Shown here: piece after piece, positions 25,139-33,018 of the stretch
Layout: every line of letters begins with the position of its first letter
Numbering within the stretch: the first letter of the stretch is position 1
DNA from: Aneurinibacillus thermoaerophilus
GTDB lineage: Bacteria; Bacillota; Bacilli; Aneurinibacillales; Aneurinibacillaceae
Length of the DNA: 64,000 bases
Direction: 5' to 3'
NCBI RefSeq assembly: GCF_900099925.1
Contig: NZ_FNDE01000011.1
Location: 23,764 to 87,763 of the forward strand
Notes under the pieces: generated by a model
Told to the model about the DNA's origin: nothing
Databases searched by the model: none
The model's input: the letters and a program-made list of their open reading frames with translations, nothing else
Translations under genes and position numbers: made by a program

Positions 25139-26062
25139 ATGGAGTTGCAGGCTTTTTTAATTACGTTCCGCGAAGCTCTGGAAGCGTTGCTCATTGTCGG
25201 AATTATTACCTCCTATTTAAAGAGGGTCAACCGTCCTGAATTCACCAAATACGTATGGTTAGGTGCAGCGCTTGCGATCATTGCTTCGCTTGGTCTCGCC
25301 TTGGTCTTCCAGGTAGTGTTGGATGGCTTCGCTACGATGGGCGCACAGACCTACATGAAAGTGGGGATTATGATCATTTCCGGTCTTTTGCTCACGCAAA
25401 TGGTGTTTTGGATGGCGGCGCAAGCGAAGGATATTTCAAGCGAAATGAAGGGCAAATATGATAGGTTTATTACGACGGGCAACGTGATTGGCATGGTAGT
25501 TCACGCATTTCTCGTCGTCTTACGCGAAGGGGTTGAGACGGTATTTTTTTTCGCGGCGATTACGGGTGGCGATATTGGAAAAGCGATGCAAACGTGGGGC
25601 TCGTTTGGCGGCATCGTGCTTGCAGCGGTTGTCTCCTTTCTGTTCTTCCGCGGAACAATGCGCATTCCGCTTAAAACTTTCTTCAAAGTAACCGGAGCAT
25701 TTATTGTGTTGATTGCCGCTGGATTAATCGTGCAGGCGATTTCAATTTTGCAGGATATGAACATTCTCGGATCGCTCGTGCCTCATGTATATGACTTAAC
25801 GTGGTTTATGCCAGAGCATCCGATTGATGAGCAGCACTATATTCGCGATACGGGACATACGCCTGTTATTTCCGGAGATGTAGGTGTTTTCCTTAAAGCG
25901 TTGTTTGGATATGCATCCTCCCCTTCGCTGGAAGAATGCCTGGTTTACTGGGGATACTTCCTAGGGCTGTATCTGCTTTTACGCGGCAGAAATGAACGGA
26001 AAGACGCGGCGGAAGGGATGGAGTATGCGAAGGAGAGTCAGGCAAAGATTAAAGAAGCATGA
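25139..26062 (+). CDS. FTR1 family high-affinity iron permease
   Basis: A membrane permease of 307 residues with seven helices. The two iron-translocating REXXE motifs are REALE (11-15) and REGVE (129-133). No extracellular N-terminal domain is fused to it; the helical proteins encoded upstream may supply that function in trans. The ATG at 25139 has GAGGGAG upstream. No EfeO (imelysin) or EfeB (DyP peroxidase) gene is adjacent, unlike the classical EfeUOB system. Confidence 0.93.
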   Translation: MELQAFLITFREALEALLIVGIITSYLKRVNRPEFTKYVWLGAALAIIASLGLALVFQVVLDGFATMGAQTYMKVGIMIISGLLLTQMVFWMAAQAKDISSEMKGKYDRFITTGNVIGMVVHAFLVVLREGVETVFFFAAITGGDIGKAMQTWGSFGGIVLAAVVSFLFFRGTMRIPLKTFFKVTGAFIVLIAAGLIVQAISILQDMNILGSLVPHVYDLTWFMPEHPIDEQHYIRDTGHTPVISGDVGVFLKALFGYASSPSLEECLVYWGYFLGLYLLLRGRNERKDAAEGMEYAKESQAKIKEA

Positions 26063-26108
26063 GAGCCGGCGCAGCCGGCTTTTATCTTTGCGGGAGAGGA
26101 GAACGACA

Positions 26109-27590
26109 ATGAAAAAAGCGTCAGCGTTTGAAATTATTGCGGCCCGCTGCTGGAATGTGTTGAACGAAGGGAAGACATTTACTCCTGTATATGTAACGGG
26201 CATTGCATTTCTTTACTATGTGGCAACCGACTGGCAGACAGATAAATTTTTTGTGGCTCTACTCTGCTTATTGCCGTTGTTTGTAATTTATTATGCGTAT
26301 GATTTTCCATTGTATTTACGATGGTTTTTATGGCTGCCTCTGCTTGCCGCGACCTGGCTGTTTGGTGTGCTCGATATAGGGCTGTTGCTGTTTAGTCTTG
26401 GTATGTATATTTTTTTCACCGTGTTTTTCTGGGGAACATTGTATTATCATTTGCGGATCGGTACAACCTGGTGGAATTTCTTGCGTATCTGGAAACTATT
26501 CTTGAAAAATACGGACTCCACCAGTGGTAATGTCTTTGAGCAAGTGCCGAAGTTTTTTCTTCAGCTTCTTGTTTTTTCAGCGATTTATAATGTGCCAGAG
26601 CCAGCGGCACTTCTGGGAAAGCTAGTGGTGTTTTCAGCGGCGCTGCTTGTAGCTTCATACATGATTCACAAATATTTATTTAATTGGAAGCCGGTAGAAT
26701 ACCCAACATATACCGATCCGGCTGATTTGCCGAAAAAGCCGCTGGCAAAAAAGGTGGTTGTGGTTGTTATTGATGGTTGCCGCAAAGAGCGTCTTTATGA
26801 AGCGGATGCGCCGTTTTTGCATCGTTTGATGCAGGAAGGAACCGTGTATGAAACGATGGAAACGATTTATCCAGCTCGCACCGTTACCTGCTTTTCTTCT
26901 ATGTTTACGGGAACGTATCCGAGCGAACATGGCATTAAATCCAATATGGTATGGAGTTTATTAGTGAAAGTGGAAAGCATATTCGACGTACTGAAAAAGC
27001 AGGGAAAAAAGGGAGTGCTGTTCGGGTGCGCGCATCTGATCGATGCATTCGGTGATTATGTTGAAAGTTTCACTGCGGTTTCGCACAACGATATTGTTGA
27101 TAGAAAGATTATGGAGCAGGCCAAAGTCATTTACGAGCGGGAAAATCCTGATTTGTTTGTTGTACAGATGATTGCTGTAGACCAGACCGGACATAGCCGG
27201 GGTGTGCTATACCCGGAATATCTAGAGAAAATAAAAGAAGCGGATGAACTTATCGCTGATTTTCACGCCTGGCTGATGAAGCGCGGCGAAATGGATGAAA
27301 CGGCGTTTATTGTTATGGCGGATCATGGCCAAGGAAACGGGATTGGCGGACACGGTCATCTGGATGTTGGCGAGCGGTTCGTACCGTTTCTCATGCATGG
27401 TCCAATGATTCAGCGTGGGAAGCGGGTGGAAGAATTTCGCAGCATTGTATCGCTTGCCCCGACCATTAGCGCTTTGCTAGGCGTACCGCTGCCCGATCAC
27501 GCGCGCGGACCGATCCTAAAAGAAGCATTCAAAGCGGAGGAGTCGATAGAAGATGAAGAAGCTTATCATCGTTATTCCCGCATTCAATGA
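26109..27590 (+). CDS. Membrane-anchored alkaline phosphatase superfamily phosphodiesterase
   Basis: 493 residues. About six N-terminal helices (20-215) are followed by a type I phosphodiesterase/nucleotide pyrophosphatase-like domain. Metal ligands and nucleophile are recognisable: Asp in VVVIDGCR, Thr in PARTVTCFSSMFTGTYPSEHG, Asp/His in AVDQTGHSRG, and Asp-His in MADHGQGNGIGGHGHL. The substrate is unknown; it may process lipid-linked or phospho-sugar intermediates. The ATG at 26109 follows GAGAGGAG. Its end overlaps the GT2 gene by 38 bases. Confidence 0.8.
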   Translation: MKKASAFEIIAARCWNVLNEGKTFTPVYVTGIAFLYYVATDWQTDKFFVALLCLLPLFVIYYAYDFPLYLRWFLWLPLLAATWLFGVLDIGLLLFSLGMYIFFTVFFWGTLYYHLRIGTTWWNFLRIWKLFLKNTDSTSGNVFEQVPKFFLQLLVFSAIYNVPEPAALLGKLVVFSAALLVASYMIHKYLFNWKPVEYPTYTDPADLPKKPLAKKVVVVVIDGCRKERLYEADAPFLHRLMQEGTVYETMETIYPARTVTCFSSMFTGTYPSEHGIKSNMVWSLLVKVESIFDVLKKQGKKGVLFGCAHLIDAFGDYVESFTAVSHNDIVDRKIMEQAKVIYERENPDLFVVQMIAVDQTGHSRGVLYPEYLEKIKEADELIADFHAWLMKRGEMDETAFIVMADHGQGNGIGGHGHLDVGERFVPFLMHGPMIQRGKRVEEFRSIVSLAPTISALLGVPLPDHARGPILKEAFKAEESIEDEEAYHRYSRIQ

Positions 27591-28287
27591 AGAAGCATCC
27601 GTAGGTACGGTTATTGCCAAAGTGCCGCATGCATTTGATCCGGATGTAAAAGTGGAAATACTGGTTGTCAATGACGGTTCGACTGACCGTACGGTGGAAG
27701 CAGCGGAGCGCGCTGGCGCGGAACATATTATGACATTTTCCAAAAACAGAGGATTAGGCGCTGCAGTGCGCGAAGGGTTGAAAGAAGCATATCGGCTGGG
27801 TGCCGATCTTGCGGTGATGATCGACGCGGACGACGAATACCCGGCTGATCATATCCCGCGTGTGGTAGCGCCGATTTTGAAAGGCGAGGCAGATTATGTG
27901 CTCGCTTCCCGTTTTCGTCGACGCGTGCGCGGCATGAAATTGTATCGCCGGCTTGGTAATTACTTTTTTACCGCGCTGCAGATGTTGCTTCTGCGCAAAT
28001 GGATTACGGACGGACAAACCGGCTTTCGCGCTTTTTCGCGTCCGGTGTTGCGAGATATGGACATTATTCATGATTATAACTACGCCCAGGTAATGACAAT
28101 GAATATTGTGCGCCAGGGTTATCGTCTCGCTGAAGTAGACATCCCATACAAAGTGAGAGAAACGGGCGAATCGTTTATTACATTTTGGGGTTACTTGATC
28201 AATGTCTTCCCGGCCATCTGGCGGGAATGGCGGCGGACGGACATGAAAAAGCATTCCGGCCGCTTTGATTCAAGAATGCAGGAATAA
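27553..28287 (+). CDS. GT2 polyprenyl-phosphate glycosyltransferase (DPM1/DPG-synthase-like)
   Basis: 244 residues with a GT-A fold. IVIPAFNEEASVGTVI, VVNDGSTDRT and MIDADDEYP (DXD) are the standard nucleotide-sugar and metal motifs, and DGQTGFRAFSR is typical of dolichol/undecaprenyl-phosphate mannose or glucose synthases. No membrane helices follow the catalytic domain, so it would work at the inner face. It probably supplies the lipid-linked sugar used by the GT-C enzyme at 23563. The gene overlaps the phosphodiesterase gene by 38 bases; AAAGCGGAGGAG precedes its ATG. Confidence 0.85.
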   Translation: MKKLIIVIPAFNEEASVGTVIAKVPHAFDPDVKVEILVVNDGSTDRTVEAAERAGAEHIMTFSKNRGLGAAVREGLKEAYRLGADLAVMIDADDEYPADHIPRVVAPILKGEADYVLASRFRRRVRGMKLYRRLGNYFFTALQMLLLRKWITDGQTGFRAFSRPVLRDMDIIHDYNYAQVMTMNIVRQGYRLAEVDIPYKVRETGESFITFWGYLINVFPAIWREWRRTDMKKHSGRFDSRMQE

Positions 28288-28297
28288 AAATAAAGCA

Positions 28298-28337
28298 GGC
28301 GGGTGAGGAACTAAGTTCCCACCCGCTACGTTTTTTC
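28298..28337 (+). terminator. Intrinsic terminator of the FTR1/glycosylation cluster
   Basis: A GCGGGTG ... CACCCGC stem with an AGGAACTAAGTTCC interior is followed by six Ts, right after the GT2 gene. Confidence 0.8.
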
Positions 28338-28386
28338 TTATCATGTAAGTAGCAAAAAACTCGCGAGGTACGTCTGTCTTTGCTTT

Positions 28387-29142
28387 TTATTTGCAGAAAA
28401 TGTGTTTTCCAATCTTTTTAATCTGCGGGCGTGTCCAAATCCATGGTGATGTGGCTGTATCCGGGTTGAAGTAATAAAGAGCGCCACCGGTAGGATCCCA
28501 GCCGTTAAGAGCATCCTGAACCGCTTTTTCCGCCGTTTTGTTTGGCGTCAGCCAGATTTGGCCGTCCGCCACTGCCGTAAAAGCTCCAGGTTCAAAAATG
28601 ACGGCGCTTGGGGAATCAGGGAATGATGGGCTCTTTGTACGGTTCAAAATAACCGCAGCTACAGCGACTTGTCCTATGTACGGTTCCCCGCGCGCTTCGC
28701 CGTATACGGCATTCGCCATAATTTTTAATTCGTTTTTTGATAGGGCCATATTGGTTTTTGGCAGCTTTTCGCTTGGTTTCGGCGACGGAGATGAAGCAGC
28801 GGTTTCACCCGGGCCAGGACGCCAATTTTTCGTCGCTTGCCACAGCTTCAATTTCGTTTTTGGTCCGAGAATACCGTCAATTTTTAAACCGAATTCGTAT
28901 TGGAAGTTACGCAGCGCGTTATATGTGCGCCATGAAAATACGCCGTCTACTTTTCCTGTATAGAAACCAAGAAACTTTAGCCGACCTTGCATTTCCTTTA
29001 CGTCTGGCCCAGACGAGCCGACATACACCGTTTGTTTGCTAAAAGCGTGTGTAATCTGGTGTGGAATCCAGGGAAAACTTGCGTATAACAAAACGAACGC
29101 CACGCAAAGGCAGACAAGCCATGCACCCTTTTTTCTGTTCAT
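28387..29142 (-). CDS. sleB: Spore cortex-lytic enzyme SleB
   Basis: Lytic transglycosylase that degrades spore cortex during germination. 251 residues: signal peptide (about 1-32), a peptidoglycan-binding domain (about 40-100, VKEMQGRLKFLGFYTGKVDG and IDGILGPKTKLKLWQ), a Pro/Ser linker, and the SleB catalytic domain (about 130-251) with the active Glu in NAVYGEARGE. GGAGG stands 5 bases before the ATG at 29142. The usual partner gene ypeB is not downstream, which is unusual for sleB operons of Bacillus. Confidence 0.93.
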   Translation of the reverse strand: MNRKKGAWLVCLCVAFVLLYASFPWIPHQITHAFSKQTVYVGSSGPDVKEMQGRLKFLGFYTGKVDGVFSWRTYNALRNFQYEFGLKIDGILGPKTKLKLWQATKNWRPGPGETAASSPSPKPSEKLPKTNMALSKNELKIMANAVYGEARGEPYIGQVAVAAVILNRTKSPSFPDSPSAVIFEPGAFTAVADGQIWLTPNKTAEKAVQDALNGWDPTGGALYYFNPDTATSPWIWTRPQIKKIGKHIFCK

Positions 29143-29258
29143 AGGAACCTCCATTTACAAAGTTTGAGCGTAGTTATCCATATTTTGAACGATAAGAAAG
29201 AAAAACATGTGTATAATGAAAAGAGAACAAAAAGGCAATGATTGGAGTTAAGGGAACT

Positions 29259-29531
29259 ATGGATAATCAGTTTGAGGAAATGGCAAAAGTGTGCAAGGCG
29301 CTCGGTCATCCGATACGCCTGAACATTTTGGATTTGCTGGCAAAGCAGGAGGAATATTATTGCGGTGATATCGTTTCTCTTGTTGGCATGGCCCAGTCCA
29401 CCGTTTCACACCATTTGAAAATCTTGAAAGATAGCGGACTTGTGGAAACAGAGGAGCGCGGAACGTTTGTGTGTTACCGCGTACGGCGGGAGAAGATGGA
29501 GGAACTTTCAAAATTCTTGCTCGCATTTTAG
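29259..29531 (+). CDS. ArsR family winged-helix regulator
   Basis: A 90-residue repressor-type protein. The recognition helix MAQSTVSHHLKILKDSGLVET and the wing ERGTFVCYRV are typical. The usual metal-binding Cys pair of ArsR/SmtB (ELCVCD) is replaced by YYCGDIV with a single Cys, so the signal may not be a thiophilic metal. The ATG at 29259 has GGAG 12 bases upstream; an earlier ATG at 29238 lacks a site. The regulated gene is unknown. Confidence 0.85.
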   Translation: MDNQFEEMAKVCKALGHPIRLNILDLLAKQEEYYCGDIVSLVGMAQSTVSHHLKILKDSGLVETEERGTFVCYRVRREKMEELSKFLLAF

Positions 29532-29623
29532 AAAATTTTACGACGCTTTCGGCAAACAAGTTGTCATTGCCCATTTGAAAGAATAAAATGAAAACTAACT
29601 AGGTACACAAAGGAGGAATTCCC

Positions 29624-30019
29624 ATGACCGATGATGTAAAAGGAAACGGAGTTGTACGCATTGCGGACGATGTAGTGGCCGTAATCGCTGGAATCGCAGC
29701 AAGCGAAACCGAGGGTATCGCAGGGATGTCAGGCGGAATTACCGAGGGACTGGCGCGTAGGGTCAGCGGTAAGAATGTGCAAAAGGGAGTATCTGTGGAA
29801 GTCGGGGAATTTGAAGCGGCCATTGACCTGCGCGTTATTGTTTCATACGGTTCGAAAATAGATGAAGTATGCCGGAATCTACAGCAAAATGTAAAAGATG
29901 CGGTTGAATCAATGACAGGTTTGCGCGTAGTCGAGGTCAATGTGAAAGTAGAAGGCGTGGAATTTCCAAAGCAGGAAAAAGAGATGCTGCCCGAGTCGGC
30001 GGCACAGCGCGTAAAATAA
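29624..30019 (+). CDS. Asp23/Gls24 family envelope stress protein
   Basis: A 131-residue protein of the DUF322 family. GVVRIADDVVAVIAGIAASETEGIAGM is the family N-terminal core, followed by VSVEVGEFEAAIDLRVIVSYGSKI and VNVKVEGVEF. Relatives include YqhY (fatty acid synthesis context) and Asp23 (envelope stress). AAGGAGGAATT precedes the ATG. It is monocistronic with its own terminator, so context gives no closer assignment. Confidence 0.9.
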   Translation: MTDDVKGNGVVRIADDVVAVIAGIAASETEGIAGMSGGITEGLARRVSGKNVQKGVSVEVGEFEAAIDLRVIVSYGSKIDEVCRNLQQNVKDAVESMTGLRVVEVNVKVEGVEFPKQEKEMLPESAAQRVK

Positions 30020-30060
30020 AGCAAAAAGGCTGTTCGGTCTTCCGAAAGCCTTTTTGCTTA
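30019..30060 (+). terminator. Intrinsic terminator
   Basis: AAGCAAAAAGGCT / AGCCTTTTTGCTT with a 15-base loop, immediately after the Asp23 gene. Confidence 0.8.
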
Positions 30061-30200
30061 TACAACTGATTCCATGACCTTTCCTTTACTTGTATAGTGA
30101 GGGGAAGGTCATTTTTAGTTATTTACAAACATATAATTGTACATTATAATATTTTGTATAAAAATTGAAAAAAATACAATTTTTGAAAAGGGGAGGTTTT

Positions 30201-30743
30201 ATGAGAAAAACGATAATGTTTTCTTCATTATTTACAGTTTTTTTGATGTTTGGCGGTCAATCAGTTAGTGCTAATGAAATCGCTACACCTTCATCATCCC
30301 CAGATGCAAATGCTGTAAATCAAAAGGCACCTATTCCTTTGTCGTTAAGTGATGCATACAAAGTGACCATAGAAAAATCAGATGTCAAAGTAGAGGATTC
30401 TGCCCAAGTTGTGTCTTCTCAAAAGGATGTAATTCCTTTATCATTAAGCGATGCATACGAAGTAAGAGTTGAATCATCAGTGCCGACTTTAGTAAACGGC
30501 GTAACAGTAAACAAGCCAGTATTTAATTTCTATTTCAAAAACATAGTAGTAAACCAATCGTATACGATTTCTCAAGACAAATCATTTGTTGTTAAAGGTC
30601 ATAGTTCCGGGGTGAAAATTACAAAAAATCAAGTAGTTGGTAATACCAGAGAGATTGCTTTTTATGTTACAAGTAAAGGACAGCACACGATAACATTAGA
30701 AAACGATCACGAGATTAGAAACTTGATTTATCAAACTCAATAA
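30201..30743 (+). CDS. Secreted protein with a tandem PLSLSDAY repeat
   Basis: 180 residues. A signal peptide (MRKTIMFSSLFTVFLMFGGQ, cleavage near VSA-NE) is followed by a Ser/Ala-rich stretch and two copies of an IPLSLSDAYKVTIE-type segment (about 50-63 and 88-101). A C-terminal beta-rich part (about 105-180) resembles no family I can name. GGGGAGG is 4 bases before the ATG at 30201. The gene is clearly more AT-rich than its neighbours and stands next to a structured remnant, which suggests acquisition by transfer. Confidence 0.65.
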   Translation: MRKTIMFSSLFTVFLMFGGQSVSANEIATPSSSPDANAVNQKAPIPLSLSDAYKVTIEKSDVKVEDSAQVVSSQKDVIPLSLSDAYEVRVESSVPTLVNGVTVNKPVFNFYFKNIVVNQSYTISQDKSFVVKGHSSGVKITKNQVVGNTREIAFYVTSKGQHTITLENDHEIRNLIYQTQ

Positions 30744-30764
30744 ATTGTAGTATTTCATTCCTTT

Positions 30765-30960
30765 ACGCTGGATTTGGACAGGGACTATCTGTACTTTCCG
30801 GTTTGACAGACACTCCACACGGCTGAAGCGGTCAGATACCTGGGGTATTAGCGTCCGCGAGCCGTTTCCGTTTTGGACAACACCCAAGTTTAGGGGCGTG
30901 TCATCACCTCATCTGTTCTACGGTGCTACACCGCATGTACCTACATGGACGGCTCAGCAA
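30765..30960 (-). other. Structured non-coding remnant, possibly an IS200/IS605-type right end
   Basis: The 236-bp gap after the secreted protein gene has no gene but many short perfect hairpins, among them CGGTG-CTA-CACCG, CATGTA-CC-TACATG and ATACC-TGG-GGTAT. It also contains a GACACTCCACACGGCTGAAGC block that, read on the minus strand, looks like the terminal hairpin region of IS200/IS605 (TnpB-associated) elements. No tnpB coding remnant was identified. The assignment is tentative. Confidence 0.35.
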
Positions 30961-30979
30961 TGGATGAGTGCAAAGAATG

Positions 30980-31474
30980 CTATCTTGGCTCGATGAGATA
31001 AAACGTCCCGGTACCTGCCAGAACGAGTTGGCTTTGGTCATTATGTATTTTGCATTCACACACGCACAATGTTTTGCCCCTTCTGAGAACGGACGCGGTA
31101 GCGATCAGTTTATCCCCTGTTCCTGGCGATAAATAGTGAACGTTCATCTCGGTTGTTACTACTTTATATCCGGTCGATCGGCTTGCAACTGAGCCCATGA
31201 CTGCATCAGCCAATGTAGCCGTAATACCGCCGTGCACAATGTTTAAACCGTTGAGCATAAACGGGGTGATCGGCACTTCAAAACGATATGTTCCATCTTC
31301 CAGATATTCTCCCTGCAATCCGAGAAAACCGGACAAATAAGCAGTTTTGCGTTTGCGATCACGCATATATTCGATAGCTTGGCGCGCGAGGTAGAGAATT
31401 TGCTGTTCGTCTTCCGTACCGTTTTTCAATGTATCTCTGATAAATTCTAGCAATGATTCCTGATCTTTCTGCAT
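30980..31474 (-). CDS. PaaI family hotdog thioesterase
   Basis: 164 residues. The C-terminal hotdog domain (about 55-160) contains the PaaI core LNIVHGGITATLADAVMGSVA, with VVTTEMNVHYLSPGTGDKLIATASVL downstream. The N-terminal about 45 residues are an extra charged helical region. It would hydrolyse acyl- or aryl-CoA esters. AAGGAGATG precedes the ATG. It lies downstream of threonine dehydratase but separated by that gene's terminator. Confidence 0.85.
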   Translation of the reverse strand: MQKDQESLLEFIRDTLKNGTEDEQQILYLARQAIEYMRDRKRKTAYLSGFLGLQGEYLEDGTYRFEVPITPFMLNGLNIVHGGITATLADAVMGSVASRSTGYKVVTTEMNVHYLSPGTGDKLIATASVLRRGKTLCVCECKIHNDQSQLVLAGTGTFYLIEPR

Positions 31475-31528
31475 TTTGCATCATCTCCTTAATAGTGGAA
31501 TGTTTTTTTTATTATAACTAAAAAATAA

Positions 31529-31563
31529 GAAGGGTGTCCCAAAAATGATGGGGCACCCTTTTG
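31529..31563 (-). terminator. Terminator of the threonine dehydratase gene
   Basis: AAGGGTGCCCC / GGGACACCCTT on the minus strand with a T-rich tail (31504-31528 region), between the threonine dehydratase and thioesterase genes. Confidence 0.75.
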
Positions 31564-31631
31564 CGTTACCATATATACGCATAGAAAATATTGCATTCCG
31601 TTTGCGATCAAATGACCTTTTGAGATAGTCT

Positions 31632-32648
31632 CTATCCTACGAGCGCCTGGGAGGCGAGCATAGATAGACGGGTGAGATCCACGTTGCCGCCGCTTACTAC
31701 GAAAGCGACTTTTTGCTTTGGCAGGGAAAGCTTGCCTGAAATAAGTGCAGATAGGGCAGCAGCGCCCGCGCCCTCGGCTAACACTTTGCTTCGCTCAAGC
31801 AGCAAGCGCATGGTTTGCTTGATGTCTTCTTCGGTCACAAGAATAATATCATCTACGAATTTGCACATCATGGCGAGCGGGAGTTTTCCCGGCATTTTTA
31901 CAGACAGTCCGTCTGCGATGGAAACGGGATGTGAAATCAGCACCTGTTTTCCTGCCTTCCAGGATAAGTAGCCGGAATTTGCCTCTGCAGGTTGAACGCC
32001 GATGATCTTGACGGAAGGTTTGAGCGCCTTGGCCGCTGCGGCGATACCGCTGATAAGACCGCCGCCTCCGATCGGGACGACAATGACATCCAAATCAGGA
32101 TTCGCTTCAAATATTTCGAGCGCAATGGTTCCCTGCCCGGCGATGACATCCGGGTCATCAAACGCGTGCACGAACGTACTCCCTTCTTCCGCTGCAATTT
32201 GCCTAGCTTTGGCGCAGGCATCGTCATATGTGGCGCCATGCAGCACGACGCGCGCACCGTATCCTTCTGTTGCCTGTATTTTTGTCTTTGGAGCATGCGC
32301 TGGCATAACGACGGTTGCAGGGATACCGTATTTTTGGGCGGCAAGCGCCACACCTTGTGCATGGTTACCCGCAGAAGCGGTAATCAGACCACGTTTCCTT
32401 TCTTCTAAAGATAGACTGACGAGCTTATTATAGGCGCCGCGGATTTTAAAGGCCCCTGTTTTCTGCAAGTTTTCTAGTTTTAAGTATACTTCGCAGCCGC
32501 ACATCCGGCTGAATGTTTGCGAAAGGTGAAGCGGTGTCTTATGGATCACTCCTTTCAGACGTTCGCCAGCTTTCTGTACTTGTGCAAGTTGAACTTCGTA
32601 ATTCCCAAGGAAACCACCTCCAATAATAATAAAAAAATCCCGTCCCAT
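31632..32648 (-). CDS. ilvA: Threonine ammonia-lyase (threonine dehydratase), short form
   Basis: PLP enzyme that deaminates threonine to 2-oxobutanoate, feeding isoleucine synthesis. The PLP lysine is in TGAFKIRGAYNKL; SAGNHAQGVA and the phosphate-binding PIGGGGLISG loop are intact. There is no C-terminal ACT/regulatory domain, as in TdcB-type enzymes. Coordinates use the only in-frame ATG (32648), but this lies inside the T-box terminator. The good ribosome-binding site GGAGGTGG (about 32612-32619) is followed by no ATG, GTG or TTG in frame near the expected start, so the true start is unresolved. Confidence 0.85.
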   Translation of the reverse strand: MGRDFFIIIGGGFLGNYEVQLAQVQKAGERLKGVIHKTPLHLSQTFSRMCGCEVYLKLENLQKTGAFKIRGAYNKLVSLSLEERKRGLITASAGNHAQGVALAAQKYGIPATVVMPAHAPKTKIQATEGYGARVVLHGATYDDACAKARQIAAEEGSTFVHAFDDPDVIAGQGTIALEIFEANPDLDVIVVPIGGGGLISGIAAAAKALKPSVKIIGVQPAEANSGYLSWKAGKQVLISHPVSIADGLSVKMPGKLPLAMMCKFVDDIILVTEEDIKQTMRLLLERSKVLAEGAGAAALSALISGKLSLPKQKVAFVVSGGNVDLTRLSMLASQALVG

Positions 32649-32905
32649 ACAGGGACGAGATTGCTCGCGTTACCACCCTGATTCCGCTGTGTTTTAACTC
32701 CATACCAGAAATGTGTATACTTACATACAGCGGCACCTTATTCAGCGTACCATCATACGCCGTTCCTGATAACGGAGGAAAGCCGGTCGCTCCTACTGCA
32801 ATGTTCGGATGACACCTCAGAGGGGATATGATGTTCCTGCCGTTCACTGACTCGCAGCTACCGTCAGCTCTCTGGGGAACGGGAAAGGAAATCACGTGTC
32901 CTCAT
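32630..32905 (-). ncRNA. T-box leader of the threonine dehydratase gene
   Basis: On the minus strand the T-box motif AGGGTGGTAACGCG (32666-32679) is followed by the terminator CGTCCC-TGTA-TGGGACG and a T-run (32631-32657). About 200 bases of stem I/II/III sequence precede it, including a GAACATCATATCC loop in which ATC (Ile) at 32830-32832 could be the specifier. T-boxes read tRNA charging. Isoleucine specificity would fit IlvA but is not proven from sequence alone. Confidence 0.88.
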
Positions 32906-33018
32906 CACAGGTTATTCTGAATATTAGAGTATAAATAATTTGGAAAAGTTGTTGAAATTATAACAAATCAATTTGTTTCCCGCAAGAGGGAAAAATGATA
33001 AATAGCGAAGGTGGAACG

